A DNA stretch of 64,000 nucleotides from Clitoria ternatea (GCA_037962975.1 CM075669.1:117444501-117508500); one strand, 5' to 3'; positions 9,306 to 22,280 are shown, numbered from the stretch's first letter. Program-made: numbers and translations. The notes: generated by a model not told the origin, from the letters alone.

Positions 9306-12300
9306 TTAAACACAACTAGAAATACTCAAGATTCCTAACTCTCTTCTAAAATTAATATATTGTTCTTTTGCAAATGGTTTAGTGAATATATCAGCTAATT
9401 GCTTAGAGGTTTCAACATGTTCAAGCACACAATCACCTTTCAAAACATGATCTCTAATGAAATGGTGTCTTATCTCAATATGTTTGGTTTTTGAATGCAT
9501 TACAGGATTCTTTGAAATATTAATGGCACTTGTATTATCACATTTAAGAGGTACATGGTCTAGATTAACACCAAAATCTAAAAGTTATTCTTTCATCCAA
9601 AGGATTTGTGTACAACAACTTCAAGCTGTAACATACTCTGCCTCAGCTATGGATAATGCAACACTCACTCGTTTCTTGCTATGCCATGACACAAGAGAGC
9701 TACCAAGCAAGTGACAAGTTCCACTTGTACTTTTTCCATCAAGCTTACATCCTGCAAAATCAGAGTCAGAATAGCCAAAAAGTGTGCATTTAACACCTTT
9801 AGGATACCATAAACCAATATCTTGAGTTCCGACAAGATATTTCATTATACATTTTAAAATAGTTAAGTGTGATTCTTTAGGACATGCTTGATATCTTGCG
9901 CACATACACACAACAAACATGATATCTGGTCTACTAGCGGTGAAGTAAAGTAAGGATCTAATCATACCTCGATATTTTGTGAGTTCTACATCCTTAACTT
10001 TCTCATCCTTGTCTAAATAGCATGAAGTGTTCATGGGTATGGCAATTTCATTTGCTTTGTCCATGTTGAACTTCTTGAGCAACTCTTTGCAGTATTTAGA
10101 TTGACTATGAAGGTTCCTTCTCTAGTTTGCTTGATTTGCAATCCGAGGAAGAATATGAGTTCTCCCATCATGGACATCTCAAATTTATTCTGTATTATCT
10201 TAGCAAACTCTTTGCAAAGAAACTCATTAGTGGCACCAAAAATGATATCATCCACATAAACTTGTACCAAAAGTATGCCATTCTTTTTGTGCTTAATAAA
10301 CAATGTTGTGTCAACTTTTCCTCTTTCAAAGTTGTTTTCTAAAAGAAATTTGCTCAACCTTTCATGCCAAGCTCTTAGAGCTTGTTTCAAACCATACAAT
10401 GATTTTCTTAATTTGAAAACATAATTTGGAAATTGATAGTTTTCAAAATCGGGAGGTTGATCAACATATACTTCTTCTTGAATATATCCATTCAAGAAGG
10501 CACTTTTGACATCCATTTGATACAATTTGAAATCTTTACAACATTTAAAGGCCAATAATAACCTAATCTTCTAGCCTAGCTATGGGAGCATATGTCTCTT
10601 CATAGTCTATACCTTCTTGTTAATTATATCCCTTAGCTACTAGTCTGGCCTTGTTTCTAGTGATTATCCCATTTTCATCAAGCTTGTTCCTAAATACCCA
10701 TTTGGTTCCTATTATTTGATGGTCATTGGGTTTTGGTACAAGTTCCCAAACTTCATTTCTTTCAAATTGATTTAATTCCTCTTGCATGGCCAACATCCAA
10801 TGCTCATCAATAATAGCTTCATCAATGGTTTTAGGCTCAATTTGAGAAACAAATGCTAAATGATTACAAGTATTAATTGAGCGTCGAGTACTTACTCCCT
10901 TAGTGATATCACCTATTATGTTGTCCATGGGATGGTGTTTTGATGTGATCCATTCTCTTTGAGAGCTTTGTTGTTGTTGTTCATTTTGAGAAGCTACTTC
11001 ATTGTTGATTTCTACTTCTTCCTTGTTCTCTAGAGTCATTTCTTGGTGTGTACCTACAAGATCATCAACATCTTCCTTTCTCGGGGAGTTATGGCCATTT
11101 TCATCAAATTTCACATGAATGGACTCTTCAATGGTGTTTATTTGTTTGTTAAAGACTCGATAAGATTTACTAGTTGATGAGTATCCAATAAAGATTGCCT
11201 CATCAGATTTTGCATCAAACTTTCCTAGATTATCCTTACCATTGTTAAGCACAAAGCACTTGCATCCAAATACATAAAAATAAGATATATTTGGTTTTCT
11301 ACCTTTGTAAAGCTCATAGGGGGTTTTCTTTAAAATTGGTCTAATTAAACATCGATTCATAACATGACAAGCGATATTTACTACATCGGCCCAAAAACGT
11401 TTTGCAATATTGTTTTCATTTAACATGGTTCTAGCTAGCTCCACCGAAGATCTATTTTTCCTTCCAACAACTCCATTTTGTTCTGGAGTTCTAGGAGCTG
11501 AAAAATTATGTTCAATACCATGTTTTTCACAAAATTTTTTAAATAGTTAATTTTCAAATTCTCCTCCATGATCTGTTCTAATGGATGAAATCTTTGAGTT
11601 TTGTTCATTTTGGATAACCTTGGCTATTTTCTTGAATGCATGATATGCTTCATTTTTGTGAGCAAGAAATAAAGTCCATGTATATCTAGAATAGTCATCA
11701 ACAATCACAAGTCCATAATAATTACCACCAAAGCTTTTGACTATAGAGGGTCCAAACAAATCCATGTGCAAAAGTTGTAAAGGCCTTTGAGTTGAAATAA
11801 CATTTTTAGCTTGAAATGATGCCTTTATTTGTTTCCCCTTTTGACATGCGTCACAAAATTTATTTTCAAATTTTAGCTTTGGCAAACCAATTACTAATTC
11901 TTTTGAAACAAGTTTATTTAAATGGTCTATATGAATGTGTGTTATTCTTCTATGCCATAGCCATGATTCATCCTCTCTAGTCATGAAGCATTACACATCA
12001 TTTGAGGACAAACAATCAATATCAATCATGTCAACATTATCTACTCTTTGACCAACAAATGTTACTTCTTTATTTTGCTTATTTTCAATTATGCAACCAT
12101 TTGATTCAAAAACCACTCTATATCCTTTGTCACATAATTGAATTATACTAAGCAAATTATTTTTAAGTCCTTCTACATATAATACATCACTAATTAAGGT
12201 AGAAGAGTTTTTACCAACATTTCTACTACCAAGGATTCTTCCTTTGGTGTTATCTCTATAGGTGATCCTTCCTTTTCTTTTAGGTGTGAATGTCTTGAAT

Positions 12301-12369
12301 TTGCTCATGTCACCCGTCATATGCTTTGAACACCCACTATCTAGGTACCAATGAGTGTTGCTTGTCTTG
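9306..12369 (-). pseudogene. copia pol of element 2 (protease, integrase, RT, RNase H), broken
   Basis: On the minus strand the protease region carries the family's HWYLDSGCSKHMTGDMSKF (about 12350-12300). Next come the pre-integrase block WLWHRRITHIH (about 11960) with CDACQKGK, integrase (MDLFGPS near 11760, RTDHGGEFEN near 11560), the RT motif YVDDIIFG (about 10260) and RNase H ending in FTKPFAKEQ (about 9350). Breaks fall near 11985, 11546-11445, 10620-10556, 10082-10031 and 9620-9500. All domains of the Sire-type polyprotein can be traced, but it is untranslatable as one product. Confidence 0.88.
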
Positions 12370-12389
12370 AAGCATACCTACAAAACAAG

Positions 12390-13951
12390 TCAAGTTAGAG
12401 AACTTGGTACCCATTTTATATTGGGTCCTTTTGGGTTAGTTTGTGGCAATGTTCCTTTGGGAACCCACATCTTTCTAACAACCTTTGGTCCATGCTTTCT
12501 AACATGACAATTTGAGGCATTATGACCTTTAATACCACAATGATTACACTTCATGAAAGGTGATGATGTTTTACTAGGTGGTATAAAATTTTTTTTATAA
12601 TTCTTTTGTTTCCTATGGGCATTAAAACCTAATCCCCTTTTATCAAACATGCAACGTTGTGTTCCAAGAAAAACATTTAAATTGTCTCCACCATTTGTAA
12701 ATTTTTCTAAAGTTCTATTCAAGTCTAAAATGTTAGTTTCTAGAATGTCACATTTCTTTACAAATTCATAAGGTTTAGTCTTGGAGCATGCTTGATCATT
12801 TACTACTTCCTTTTTCAATATTTCATTTTCTTTATTGAGTTCTATAAGATGCATCTCAAGAGTATCAATAGTTTTCCTAGATAGCTTATACTTGTTTGAA
12901 ATTTTAACAAATTTATCATACAATTCTTCAAAGGCATCAAGTAATTTATATCTATCTAGGTCATGTAAATTTACCTTAGCATCTTCATCTTGATGGTTGG
13001 CCATGAGGCAAAGGTTAACTTCTTTATTATCTAATTTGTCTAAGCTACTTACATCATTTTCGTCCCAAGCTATGTATGCCCTTCTTCTTCCTCTTCTTTC
13101 TTTGTTCTTCTTCTTTAGATTTGGACAATCTACTTTGAAATGTCCTTTCTTACCACATTCAAAACAAGAAGGTGAGGAAGAATTATCTTTGATCATAGGT
13201 TTCTTACCTTGGTTTGTGAAGCTTCTTTGAAACTTCTTTTTCTTCATGAACTTACCAAATTTCTTCACAAACAATCCAAACTCTTCATCTTCATCAAGGT
13301 CACTTTCAGATTCTTCTTCATTAGTTGAAGTGGCCTTGAGAGCTAGTCCTTTATTCTTAGAGGACTTTTCTTCTTCCTCTGCATTCTTCAAGTCTTTGAG
13401 CTCTTTCTCTTGTTCTTGAAGTTTTCCAAACAGTGTTGCAAGGGACATGTCATTGATGTTTGGAGATTGTTTGATTGCGGTGACGAGCGGTTGCCATTCC
13501 CTAGTGAGACTTTTCAAAACTTTATGAATAAGCTCTTTGTTAGTATAAGATTTGCCTAGAGTGATAAGATGATTTATGATTAAGGTGAATCTCTTTTGCA
13601 TTTCAAGAATGGTTTCCCTGAGTTTAATCTAAAGCTCTCATATTGACTAGTGAGTGTACTAATTTTTGAGTCCTTTACATCACTAGTTCCTTCATGTGTG
13701 ATTTGGAGAGTATCCCATATTTCTTTAGCAGTTTTACAAGTTACAACTCTAAAGAACTCATCTGGACCTAAAGCAAGGGTGATGAGATTTTTAGCTTTGT
13801 AATTATATTGGACTTTCTTTTCCTCTTCACTACTCCAATCGTCCATGAGTTTCTCTACTTGTTTACCATCTATCTCATGCATTGGTATGAATGGACCATT
13901 TTCAATTGCATTCCAAATTTTTAAATCAATTGATTGTACAAAAATTTTCAT
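12390..13951 (-). pseudogene. copia gag of element 2, 5' truncated and frameshifted
   Basis: The capsid part begins at MKIFVQSIDLKIWNAIENG (13951), about 32 codons inside the usual start, and joins LTR-like sequence there. A frameshift lies near 13590. Two zinc knuckles bind element RNA in this family: CFECGKKGHFKVDC (about 13165) and CNHCGIKGHNASNC (about 12555), both with all ligands. The ORF ends at SLT-TGA, as in element 3, and pol continues in the same frame after this stop. Confidence 0.85.
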
Positions 13952-14457
13952 TCTTTCTTTCTATATAAAGTATTCTAGTTGCCGTTGTTTGAATGTTGTT
14001 TGGACAAAAATTTTCAAGCTTCTATGAATCGATTCAAAACATTCTGTTTTGAAATTTTTAAGTTCCCATTTCGTATGAATCGATTCAAGCTTCTTTGAAT
14101 CGATTCAAAACATTCTGTTTTTGAAATTTTTAAGTTCCCATTTCGTATGAATCGATTTAAACTTCTTTGAATCCATTCAAGCAATGTTGTTTGATGTTTT
14201 CGATGCTTTTTGATGCATTCTTGAAGCATTTTGAGTTATGATTCCTTTCATTGGTCCTTATGCATTACTTTCTTAATTCTTTATCCACTTGAGAGCATGA
14301 TCTTCATGATTCCTTGAATCTTTGATTTGAGTACATCAAATCCTTCTTGTGTATTCTTTTGATTTGTTCATTGCACTTGTTTTTGATCCATGAATAGTGC
14401 TCTTCTTATTCTTGGGTACTTGTCATTATCAAAACCTATCTACAACATGCAAATACA
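13952..14457 (-). repeat. partial 5' LTR of copia element 2
   Basis: The outer end (minus-strand start TGTATTTGCATGTTGTAGAT at 14457) matches the LTR at 6489-7154. Dyads start at 14026 (single), 14077/14097 and 14149/14169. The 3' part of the LTR, the PBS and the gag start are deleted. Confidence 0.8.
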
Positions 14458-15410
14458 TTCCTTTTACTAGTCCCATTAAGCTTTTATTAGTTGAACAACT
14501 TACTTCCTTAGTCACTAAAGGGTTATTAATTCTTTATGTATCAATTTAGTGACGTTCTTTCTAAATTTTCAACTATTAATTTTGAGTACCTTTTTCTTTA
14601 CTCCCCTTGTTAACTAATTTGCTTCGTTAGTTAATCAACTAAATTTATTTCTTATGGTGTTGATTTATTTCTCAGGAATATAGAACTACTCTAACCTTTA
14701 CATTATGAACTTAGTCAATTATTACTTAGTTCTAGAAGTCACCATTCAATTAATAAGTCTTGCCCCTTTTTATTATAAGTCTAAGATCTAAGTCCTAAAA
14801 TCTTTTTATTTAACTAAATAATATTTCTAGGTATAAAATTCCTTTAATTCTTTTCTCTTACTTTTTAATGATTACCTAGGTTTCTAACTTCTAACATTAA
14901 TTTCTTTTATTAGATTTCCAAACTTTAGATGTATTTTATTAGGTACATAATTCCTTCCTCATTAATTCATTAAAATCCTTTTACTCCAAGTTAGACTCTA
15001 ACTATTCATTTCTTTTTATTCTTAGCCTAATTAATCTATTAAAATATTTAATCCAAAAATTTTGTTTCCTATTCAAATTTCTTTTGTCAAATTCATTTCA
15101 TTTAATCAACTTTTTAAAGTCACTTTTTATTCTACCTTAAATGGTCACAAAAGTGGTTACTAAATTGGTTGCTAAAATTCTTAAATTCTAATGCTCATTT
15201 TAATATGCTTCAAAGATTCCTTTTTATCTCCTTTTCTTTTCCTTAGCTAAAAATTTGTTCGAACACAATTATTTTTGCTTATTAATAAAACTTTCTCAAG
15301 TAATCTTATTTTACTTAAATGTCATTTTTCAACATCAATTTATTTATTTGGTTAATTCTTAGAAAATTTTATAATAACTTAAAACGGTGCTACCTTTAAA
15401 ACTTAGTAAA
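14458..15410. other. AT-rich DNA, unassigned
   Basis: About 950 bp of AT-rich sequence without a long ORF or tandem structure. Words such as TTAGTTAATC and CTTTTTATT recur loosely. I cannot assign it. Confidence 0.4.
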
Positions 15411-16348
15411 ATAAAATGTCGCAACCGTTCGGTCGGTGAATTTTTTTTAAAACGTGCAATATCATCAAAATAATCCCAACGATGCTTGGCGATGAATCCG
15501 ATTTCTAATAGTGGGACTTACCGAAAATGAATCACAAATTACATATTAATACCATAAAATTTAAAATATAATGATACAACCATATTGAATCAATCGTGCC
15601 CGCCTAACGTTAATTTTCTTAATTTTTTGTCTTAACATCGATCGCGATAAAACTTTTTCCGAATATTCCAATTTTGAGATACACTCATTAAATTTATTAA
15701 AAATTCATTTTAACGATATATTTGATTAAAGTTAATCGTCGTCGATGGAAATTTCCATAACTTGAGATCTAACCATTAGATCATGGCGAAATTCAAAACG
15801 GAGATTCTTGAATATACAAGCAATATTATGGAACGGTTAAAAATAATTTTAGACGAGGTGAGACCCCTCTTACCTTTCCGAACAGCCGCTGCTCGAAGGA
15901 AGAAAATGGCGGTCTTGCCGAAAAAATATTAAACACCTCAATCGCTTCCGATCGCGCTTGATCGTGCCGAACGTTCACCGTTTGTTTGAAATCCTTCGTC
16001 ATTCGTTGTCGGTCATCGCCGATCATTCTCGTAATCCTTAAAAACTAACATGCATTGTTAAACATATAAAGAGGGTCACGGTTTTCATCCAAGGACAGTA
16101 AGGAATTGACTTGCAAAGTGCTAAAATTTTAAAGACAAAAAGAAATAAGAATCAAGGATCAAGAGTTAAAATTTTACTTTGACGATTAAAATGGTGGCCA
16201 TAGTTTTTGGAGGAAATTCACATGTTGACAATGACCATCTAGGTGACAATTTTTGATGATAAAATGGAAGCTAATTTGGAGCTGGAACAAGAGGGATATC
16301 ACGGATTTGGTGAAGAATGGAAGAAGAAATAAGTTTTTAGAGGTGATG
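15411..16348 (-). repeat. unassigned repeat-like DNA, possible LTR read on the minus strand
   Basis: This stretch and 30915-31181 were continuous before the solo LTR inserted (TGATG duplicated at 16344-16348 and 30910-30914). Read on the minus strand, the joined sequence has a C-rich leader-like part (30915-31130) and then GC-richer stretches (15840-16030) unlike the AT-rich flank. This resembles an LTR or a retroelement leader, but I found no diagnostic ends or coding domains. A 66-codon minus frame at 15826-16026 has no family I recognise. Confidence 0.3.
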
Positions 16349-16849
16349 TGTGACGTCCCGTGTAATTTTCCAAATAAATTTTTTACGTTTTTAAAAGATC
16401 ATTTTGAAACTCGTAATTTAATTTTTGAAATTGCGTAAAAGTTGATAATTGCAGAATACTATCATGCATACTAGTCGGGAAATGATTAAATGCATAAAAC
16501 CTTTATAAAGCGGAAGACGATATAAAAAATAACAATACATGGTACATTATACTGTTACAACCCATTAAGATTAATATAAAACCAAAGTCCAATCAATAAT
16601 TCATAAAAGCTTCATTCATGGCATCACTCGTCATTCTGTGTAGCATGCACTGTAAAAATTAATGTAAGAGTGAGACAGAATATAGAATAAGTATAAAATA
16701 GATAAAATTGCACAAACACAATCAACAAATCATAATGATATGATGGATATGCCAGACGAGTCCATTTATATTTAATGAGTCTTTAATTAGTCAATGATGT
16801 CATGCTGGATCCATTTGGTTTGGTGGGAATACTGCAGTAAAAGTCTCAT

Positions 16850-17170
16850 AGAGACACAAATAGGGCTTTAGCAGATACCATGAATCCCTACACTTCATGG
16901 CGCTTACACAAATAGGGCTTTAGCATATACCATGAATCCCTACACTTCATGGCGCTTACACAAATAGTGCTTTAGCATATACCATGAATCCCTACACTCC
17001 ATGGCGCTTAAGTACCGAAGTACACAAGTATCATAAGTAGGGCTTTGCATAAACCATGAATCCCTACACTCCATGGCGCTTAAGTACCGAAGTACACAAG
17101 TATTATAAGTAGGGCTTTGCATAAACCATGAATCCCTACACTCCATGGCGCACAACAAAATAGGGCTTAA
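16850..17170 (+). repeat. tandem repeat, TAGGGCTTTxGCAT...CCATGAATCCCTACA units
   Basis: Five units run in tandem, each with CCATGAATCCCTACACT(T/C)CATGG. The first are about 60 bp long. The last two are about 73 bp and include AAGTACCGAAGTACACAAG. The core starts and ends with CCATG/CATGG, so each unit holds an imperfect dyad. The array lies within the left half of the solo LTR. Confidence 0.85.
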
Positions 17171-17688
17171 CTCGTCATAGAGTAACCCCCCACCAGGGTA
17201 GGCAATCATGGAACCCCTAAATTCCATGGTGCGTCCAAATGCTTATGATGCATGAATGCCTTTAATTCTTATTACCATTTAACATACCATGATATCCACA
17301 ATTCCAAAACCTCTTGGAAAATACAAGTCCTCAAGGGACACAATACACATAATAATTCACAAAATCATGGATTTACTATTTCAACCACATATGTCAATAA
17401 CCACAAGGCATTCATGTACATATAAATTAATTTCGTTATTCATAATTATTCACCACCACAATATACAAACTGTATGATACTCAACAGCATTCATAATAAT
17501 TCATAATCACTCAAGAATTCAATAATAAATTATTACCCATAGAGAAAATATCATTTTTATTCATAATAACCTTTATAAGTAAGTTTCAGCATTCCCAATA
17601 GCAACATACGTTAGTAAAACAGCCATAACATGGGCAAATCAAATCCTTTTTAGGTGATTCCACTTTCTGCAGTTCAATAACATAATTG

Positions 17689-18273
17689 TCTACAACTTTC
17701 ATGAAGAACACAATTTCAAGTTCCAAACAAAAATATCACTTATCCATGAAATACCACACTGCCTCAAGGTGAGTTTTCAAAACGTACATATATTAGTAAT
17801 TTGAACATTTCTGGAGCTAGAAAAATGATTTTTGTGTGAAACCAGTTCTAAATTACTCTTAACACAAATATCCACAACTTTCATGAAGATCATAAATTCA
17901 AATTCTAAGCAGAAGTACCATTTATCCACAAAATACAACACTGCCTCCAGGTGAGTTTTCAAAACCTACATATATTAGTATTTTCAACGTTTCTGGAGTT
18001 ACAAAAATAGTTTTGACATGAGACCAGTCCTAAATTACTCATAACACAATTATCTACAACTTTCATGAAAACACTAATTACTAATTCTCACCATAAAATT
18101 TCTAGTTTTAAAAATAAGATTCAGATTTCATAGTTAACAGATTTTCATCATGAGCATACTTCTGTATTTTTAGCATATATAGAGCTACAAGCATCCTTTT
18201 AACTTGAAACCAATTTCTATAGATTCTTAACATAAATATCTACAACTTTCGTGAAGACATCAAAGGCTGATTA
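17689..18273 (+). repeat. 182-bp tandem repeat array, left part
   Basis: Units are marked by T(C)TACAACTTTCATGAAG at 17689, 17871, 18053 and 18239 (periods 182, 182, 186 bp). They share CTGCCTC(A/C)AGGTGAGTTTTC and TACATATATTAGTA. Element A inserted 35 bp into the fourth unit. The array resumes at 28657 and a fifth marker at 28804 falls 182 bp further on once the insertion is removed. Confidence 0.85.
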
Positions 18274-18503
18274 TGTAACATCCCAGTTCTGAAGTTTGAT
18301 ACCGAATAAAAAAAAATTAAATTAAATGATAAGAAATTGGAAGTAAAGTAAAGAATTAGTTGTTAATCATAATCAATATAACCTGAGAGTTAATGACAAG
18401 TTAATTGGACTTAATTGATGGGATGTGGCTGTCTGTGATTGGCGGAAGGTGTGAGTGGACTGCGACTCACGCTTTCCCATCCCACTCCTTCTCCTCGCAT
18501 GCG

Positions 18504-18509
18504 TATATA
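18504..18509 (+). promoter_or_regulatory. TATA-like box in LTR A
   Basis: GCGTATATAGGTG, followed by a CT-rich stretch (CTTTCTTTTTCTTCTTCG) like a plant leader. The same box is at 26048-26053 in the 3' LTR. Confidence 0.45.
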
Positions 18510-20035
18510 GGTGTATACTCAGTATCACCGTGTGTGCAAAACTTCTCCCACTACTCCATTCTTTCTTTTTCTTCTTCGTCTCCATCTTCTTTCCTTTCCC
18601 CAGTTTCTGTTCGTCACGACATCAGTGCGGGAAGAAGGTCAGAGCCCCGACAGGTGAAGGACGATCATTGAAGCAGAGGAAGAACAACACTCCACCCCTT
18701 GAACCAAGTGCAGAGTACGACGGAGTGGAGAAAGGCTGAACGAATCAGTAGAAGGGCGTCAGATTCAACGTCGAAGAGCAGAAAAAGCCTCTTGAAGTTC
18801 CTTTCATGTCAAATGCATGGTTCACGAATGGTACTGGATGAGTGTACTGCTTGAGTGTATGTGCATGTGTGTGATGATTGGATCCTGTGCATGATTGGAG
18901 ATTCTGGATTCCGTGTGTTTTATAGTGGTTAAACAGTAAATGCTTATAATCTAGATGGTGGCGAAGTAGTATGTTAGTATTGATAATGACGAATGATATG
19001 CATGATTCTATCTTTGTTAACACTGTGAGAATATGAATGTGTGCTCGTTAGTTGATTTGTCAGATGCTATTACTTTGATTGCTGATGGTTGTACATATTG
19101 GTGTAAATAATAAAGCGAATAAAGGCTGCATTGAATCTGTTCCTACTTAATGGTTACGAAGGAGGTATCGGTGGTGTGATGACGCTTGCTGGTAAATGCA
19201 TTTAGCTGCATATATAAGAGTGGGGTGACCCGTGGAAGGTCAAGAGCCCCGAGGGAATGACTTCCAGTTACAGACCTCGGCTAGATTCCGAAGGAGCTCG
19301 TGGTAGCCGTAGGATCTAGAGAAGAGTCTCGAGACGCCAATGGGAGGCCGGTACCACACGGGAAAAGCTGAAGGATGAGGGGCCAGGAGAGGGGAAAACT
19401 GTAACTGAAAGTCATTACTTGAGTCGGATCCGCAGGCATGCATGTAGATATGAGGTTGATTAGAGTAGTACGTACAACGTGTGTGGAGTGTTATGAATGA
19501 TTTCCGAGTGTGGGGGATACCTGGGTGTGTTGTATGTATGTCATAAATATTATTTTGTCGTGCCTAACCTTAATTAATCTGGACACGATTGAATGGATGT
19601 GAATGTGCATACTGACACTGATACCGAGTCCTTGATTGTCATTTTACATGTAAAAGCTCACCCCTGCAGTGGCTACATTTTCAGTGAACATCTCTCGGAA
19701 TGAAGGATGAAGGAGGAGCCGAGTGCAGGACAATGAATCCGAGCGCTATTGGAACATATATCTACATGTATATATGTATATATGTATATATGCTCTGTAT
19801 AACATTTTGTTAAGCCTTGGCCGTCTCATGTTTTGGTTTTAGTCCTTACATTAAAACTTGAACAGCTTCGGGTAATAGAAGTCTTGATGAAGTTCTTGTA
19901 ACTATATAAATGCTTTCGTTTATATATGTATATGTTGTGTGTTCTTCTATACCGTAAGTGATGTTGAGCGGTGAAGAGGAATGTATGAGTATGTCTTATG
20001 AGCGGAGGTTAGTGTGCTTATGGGTGGCTGTGAAG

Positions 20036-20770
20036 CCGAGTGGTTCCGAATGAAAGGTTATATGTATGCCGAGCGAGGAAGAGCTCGTACTCCCAAGTAG
20101 GAAGATTCTAAGTGATCCCCGTTTGAGGAAGGAGTCAATGGGGTGAATTGGATTGGAATATACTCTAAGCGTAGGGTAATTATAATCCGAGTGATCAAAT
20201 GGTAGTATGCCGAGTGAGTCAGTCGCTATTCCCCGAATGAATATAGGCCTGAGGATTTCTGAGTAAAAGTAAGTATGAAATCCCGAGTGAGGAAGAGTTG
20301 GTATTTCTCGAGTGAAAACCTCGAGTGATTCCCTTCTGAGAGAGGAGTTCGAATGGTGGTTTAGAGTGGGTTGGATCTTAAGTGTAAGGCATCGGTAACC
20401 CGAGTGAAAGATGTAAATTCTGAGTGAGGATTGGTATCCCGAGTGGTTGGGTTTCGAATAAGTCCGAGTGGGACTTAACGATCGGATTTCCCGAGTGAAT
20501 GAGTGAATGTGCTCCGAATAATGGATAGGAAATGTGACCCGATTGTGTTAAGGTTGGATTACATCGAGTGATGTTTGAATAGGATATATTCTGAGTGAGA
20601 AGGAGTTCTGGAATCCGAGTGGGATAACCCTCAGTTCCCGAGTAGAGTATAAGTGTGGTCGTATGGATAAAATTAGAATGGCTAAGTTATGGAGTTCCGA
20701 ATAGACTTAGGAATGAACCTTCGAGTGGACTTAGTCGGTTACCGAGTGTATGGATGTCCCGATGCCGAGT
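20036..20770 (+). repeat. CCGAGTG motif cluster in LTR A
   Basis: Dozens of CCGAGTG heptamers or one-base variants (CCGAATG, TCGAGTG, CTGAGTG) occur in about 730 bp. Some are spaced near 20 bp, such as 20400, 20420 and 20439; others are irregular. The 3' LTR copy is at about 27585-28320. The complement, CACTCGG, clusters in the solo LTR and in element B. Confidence 0.9.
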
Positions 20771-20795
20771 GATGAATTTACCGTGTGAGGCTTTT

Positions 20796-20932
20796 CGCTT
20801 CAGCGAATGAAGGATCCGCTCCAGCGAATGAGTGTTGGGAAGGCTTTTGTGTTGGCATCGCTTAAGCGGGTCGTGCCTCGCCCGAGCGACTAGTGATGTT
20901 TCACCCAGGCGCTGGTGTGTTTCGCTGAACCG
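20796..20932 (+). repeat. paired CGCTT(C/A)AGCG-type dyads in LTR A
   Basis: Three pairs start at 20796/20817, 20859/20879 and 20902/20923, with spacing of 21, 20 and 21 bp. The motifs are CGCTTCAGCG, CGCTCCAGCG, CGCTTAAGCG and degraded forms. The copy in the 3' LTR is at 28343-28479. Confidence 0.85.
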
Positions 20933-21108
20933 AATGGGTCGGTTCCAGCATTATTCCTCCCGCTGATTGCTATATGTGTGAATGCTCCTTTATTTCCCTT
21001 GCCCTTTTTTTTTCTCTATGCCGATTGACCAGTGGTTGATTTTGTGGAAAAATTTTTCCCTGTTTCTGGATTTATTATTTATTAAAAAAAAATTAGGGTG
21101 TTACATTT

Positions 21109-21120
21109 TGGTATCAGAGC
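21109..21120 (+). other. primer-binding site of element A
   Basis: TGGTATCAGAGC lies three bases after the 5' LTR end. It complements the 3' end of plant initiator-Met tRNA, the usual primer for these elements. Confidence 0.92.
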
Positions 21121-21383
21121 AGACCGAAAGGTCCAAGGCCAAGGTATGCTTACCGAGTGTAAGCGGTTGTGTGTTTTCTGACTAAATGGTCATAATTGTT
21201 GTGACGTTAGTTGAACCTGATTGATATTGGCTTGTGGATAGGAGGTTGTTTCCTCCTGGTCCGATTGTGTGTAACCTGGAGGAATGACATAATGTGCTAA
21301 GCTATTGCATGTTAGACTGAAAACCCGATCGGTAGTAAGTGACTCGGTATACTTATCCTCGAATGTTGATTTCAGGATAAGGA
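21121..21383 (+). other. leader of element A
   Basis: Noncoding DNA between PBS and gag ATG. No further feature seen. Confidence 0.6.
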
Positions 21384-22280
21384 ATGACGCATCGCCAAAG
21401 CATGGAGGCTATAGCCACAGCATTCCAACGCTTTATGGACGTGTTTGAAAGGCAGGGCCAGACTCGAGCTGAGGATAGCCACGTGCTGGACCGCTTCCTA
21501 AAGAGGAAGCCGAGTGAGTTTCAAGGAGGACGTAATCCGGAGGCATCTTTTAAATGGACTCAGGAACTGGAGAGGATTTTTGGGGGTCTTCGTTGTACCG
21601 AGGCCCAAAAGGTGGAATATGCAGTGTATATGCTGCGAGATGAAGCGGAGAACTGGTGGAAGATAGCCAGAAGCCGATTCCCTGATGATGATGCTCAGCT
21701 GACATGGAACGATTTTAAGACATGCTTCTTAGAGAAATACTTCCCCGACACAGTGAGGAGTCGGAAGGAGCTGGAGTTTATGGAATTGAAGCAAGGCTCC
21801 ATGACTGTGGAAGAATACGCGACAAGATTCGAGGAGTTGTGCCTATTCTACCCACCCTTCCAACAACCTGGGACGGAGAGCTCGAAGTGCCTTAAGTTTG
21901 AGAATGGATTAAGATCAGATGTTAAGAGGGCCTGCAGATACCATGAGATACGGAGTTTCCCTGCATTGGTGAATAAATGTAGGATATTTGAAGAAGATGA
22001 CAAGGCCCACTCGGGCCAGAGCAGCAGAGCCAACCAGTATCTGAGGCCTCAGCAGTCACGTTTCAAGAGGCCAGGTAACGTAGGAAGAAATGAACCCTTC
22101 ACTAGATATCAGGGTCGCGGTGACTGAGGGAGACAGATGAGTGGACGACCCAGGTATGGTAAGTGTTTTAAATGTGGTGGCGACCACTTCGCTCAGAGTT
22201 GCAATGATACTGATGTTAAGTGTTTTCACTCCGGGAATAGGGGACACATGCTAGTGTGCGTCAAGGAGGGTTCCAGGTGA
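21384..22280 (+). pseudogene. chromovirus A gag, stop before zinc knuckle
   Basis: ATG 21384 opens the capsid domain (MEAIATAFQRFMDVFERQG). The retrotransposon-gag block around EAENWWKIARSRFP and WNDFKTCFLEKYFP is at about 21640-21760. A TGA at 22125-22127 ends the frame. Downstream in the same frame is the knuckle CFKCGGDHFAQSC (about 22165-22203). A second knuckle at about 22222 reads CFHSGNRGHMLVC, with Ser where a Cys ligand is expected. A frame change near 22240-22290 separates gag from pol. Confidence 0.88.

Larger units (their letters stand above)
6489..14457 (-). mobile_element. Ty1/copia Sire-type retrotransposon 2, rearranged
   Basis: Read on the minus strand: partial 5' LTR (13952-14457), gag lacking its start, pol, dyad array, env-like ORF, PPT and partial 3' LTR (6489-7154). 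Primer-binding site, leader and gag start are missing, because gag codons run straight into LTR U3 sequence near 13952-14025. The 3' LTR stops about 37 bp past its TATA box, so R and U5 are absent. No target-site duplication is visible. It is a close relative of elements 1 and 3. Confidence 0.85.
18274..21105 (+). repeat. 5' LTR of element A
   Basis: A 2832-bp LTR with TG...CA ends, matching 25818-28651. Contents in order: TATA-like box, pyrimidine-rich leader, a CCGAGTG-rich region and CGCTTCAGCG-type dyads near the 3' end. Short open frames inside it look incidental. Confidence 0.93.

Noticed and set aside
15826..16026. A 66-codon minus-strand frame as a host gene fragment
   Set aside because: No recognisable family, short, and inside repeat-like DNA. 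Not enough support for a gene.
14458..16348. Host gene or tRNA in the AT-rich gap
   Set aside because: No long ORF, splice-like gene structure or cloverleaf was visible.
18373..19443. Several short frames in LTR A, repeated in the 3' LTR at 25917-26987
   Set aside because: They are preserved in both LTRs only because the LTRs are copies. They overlap on both strands and show no domain.
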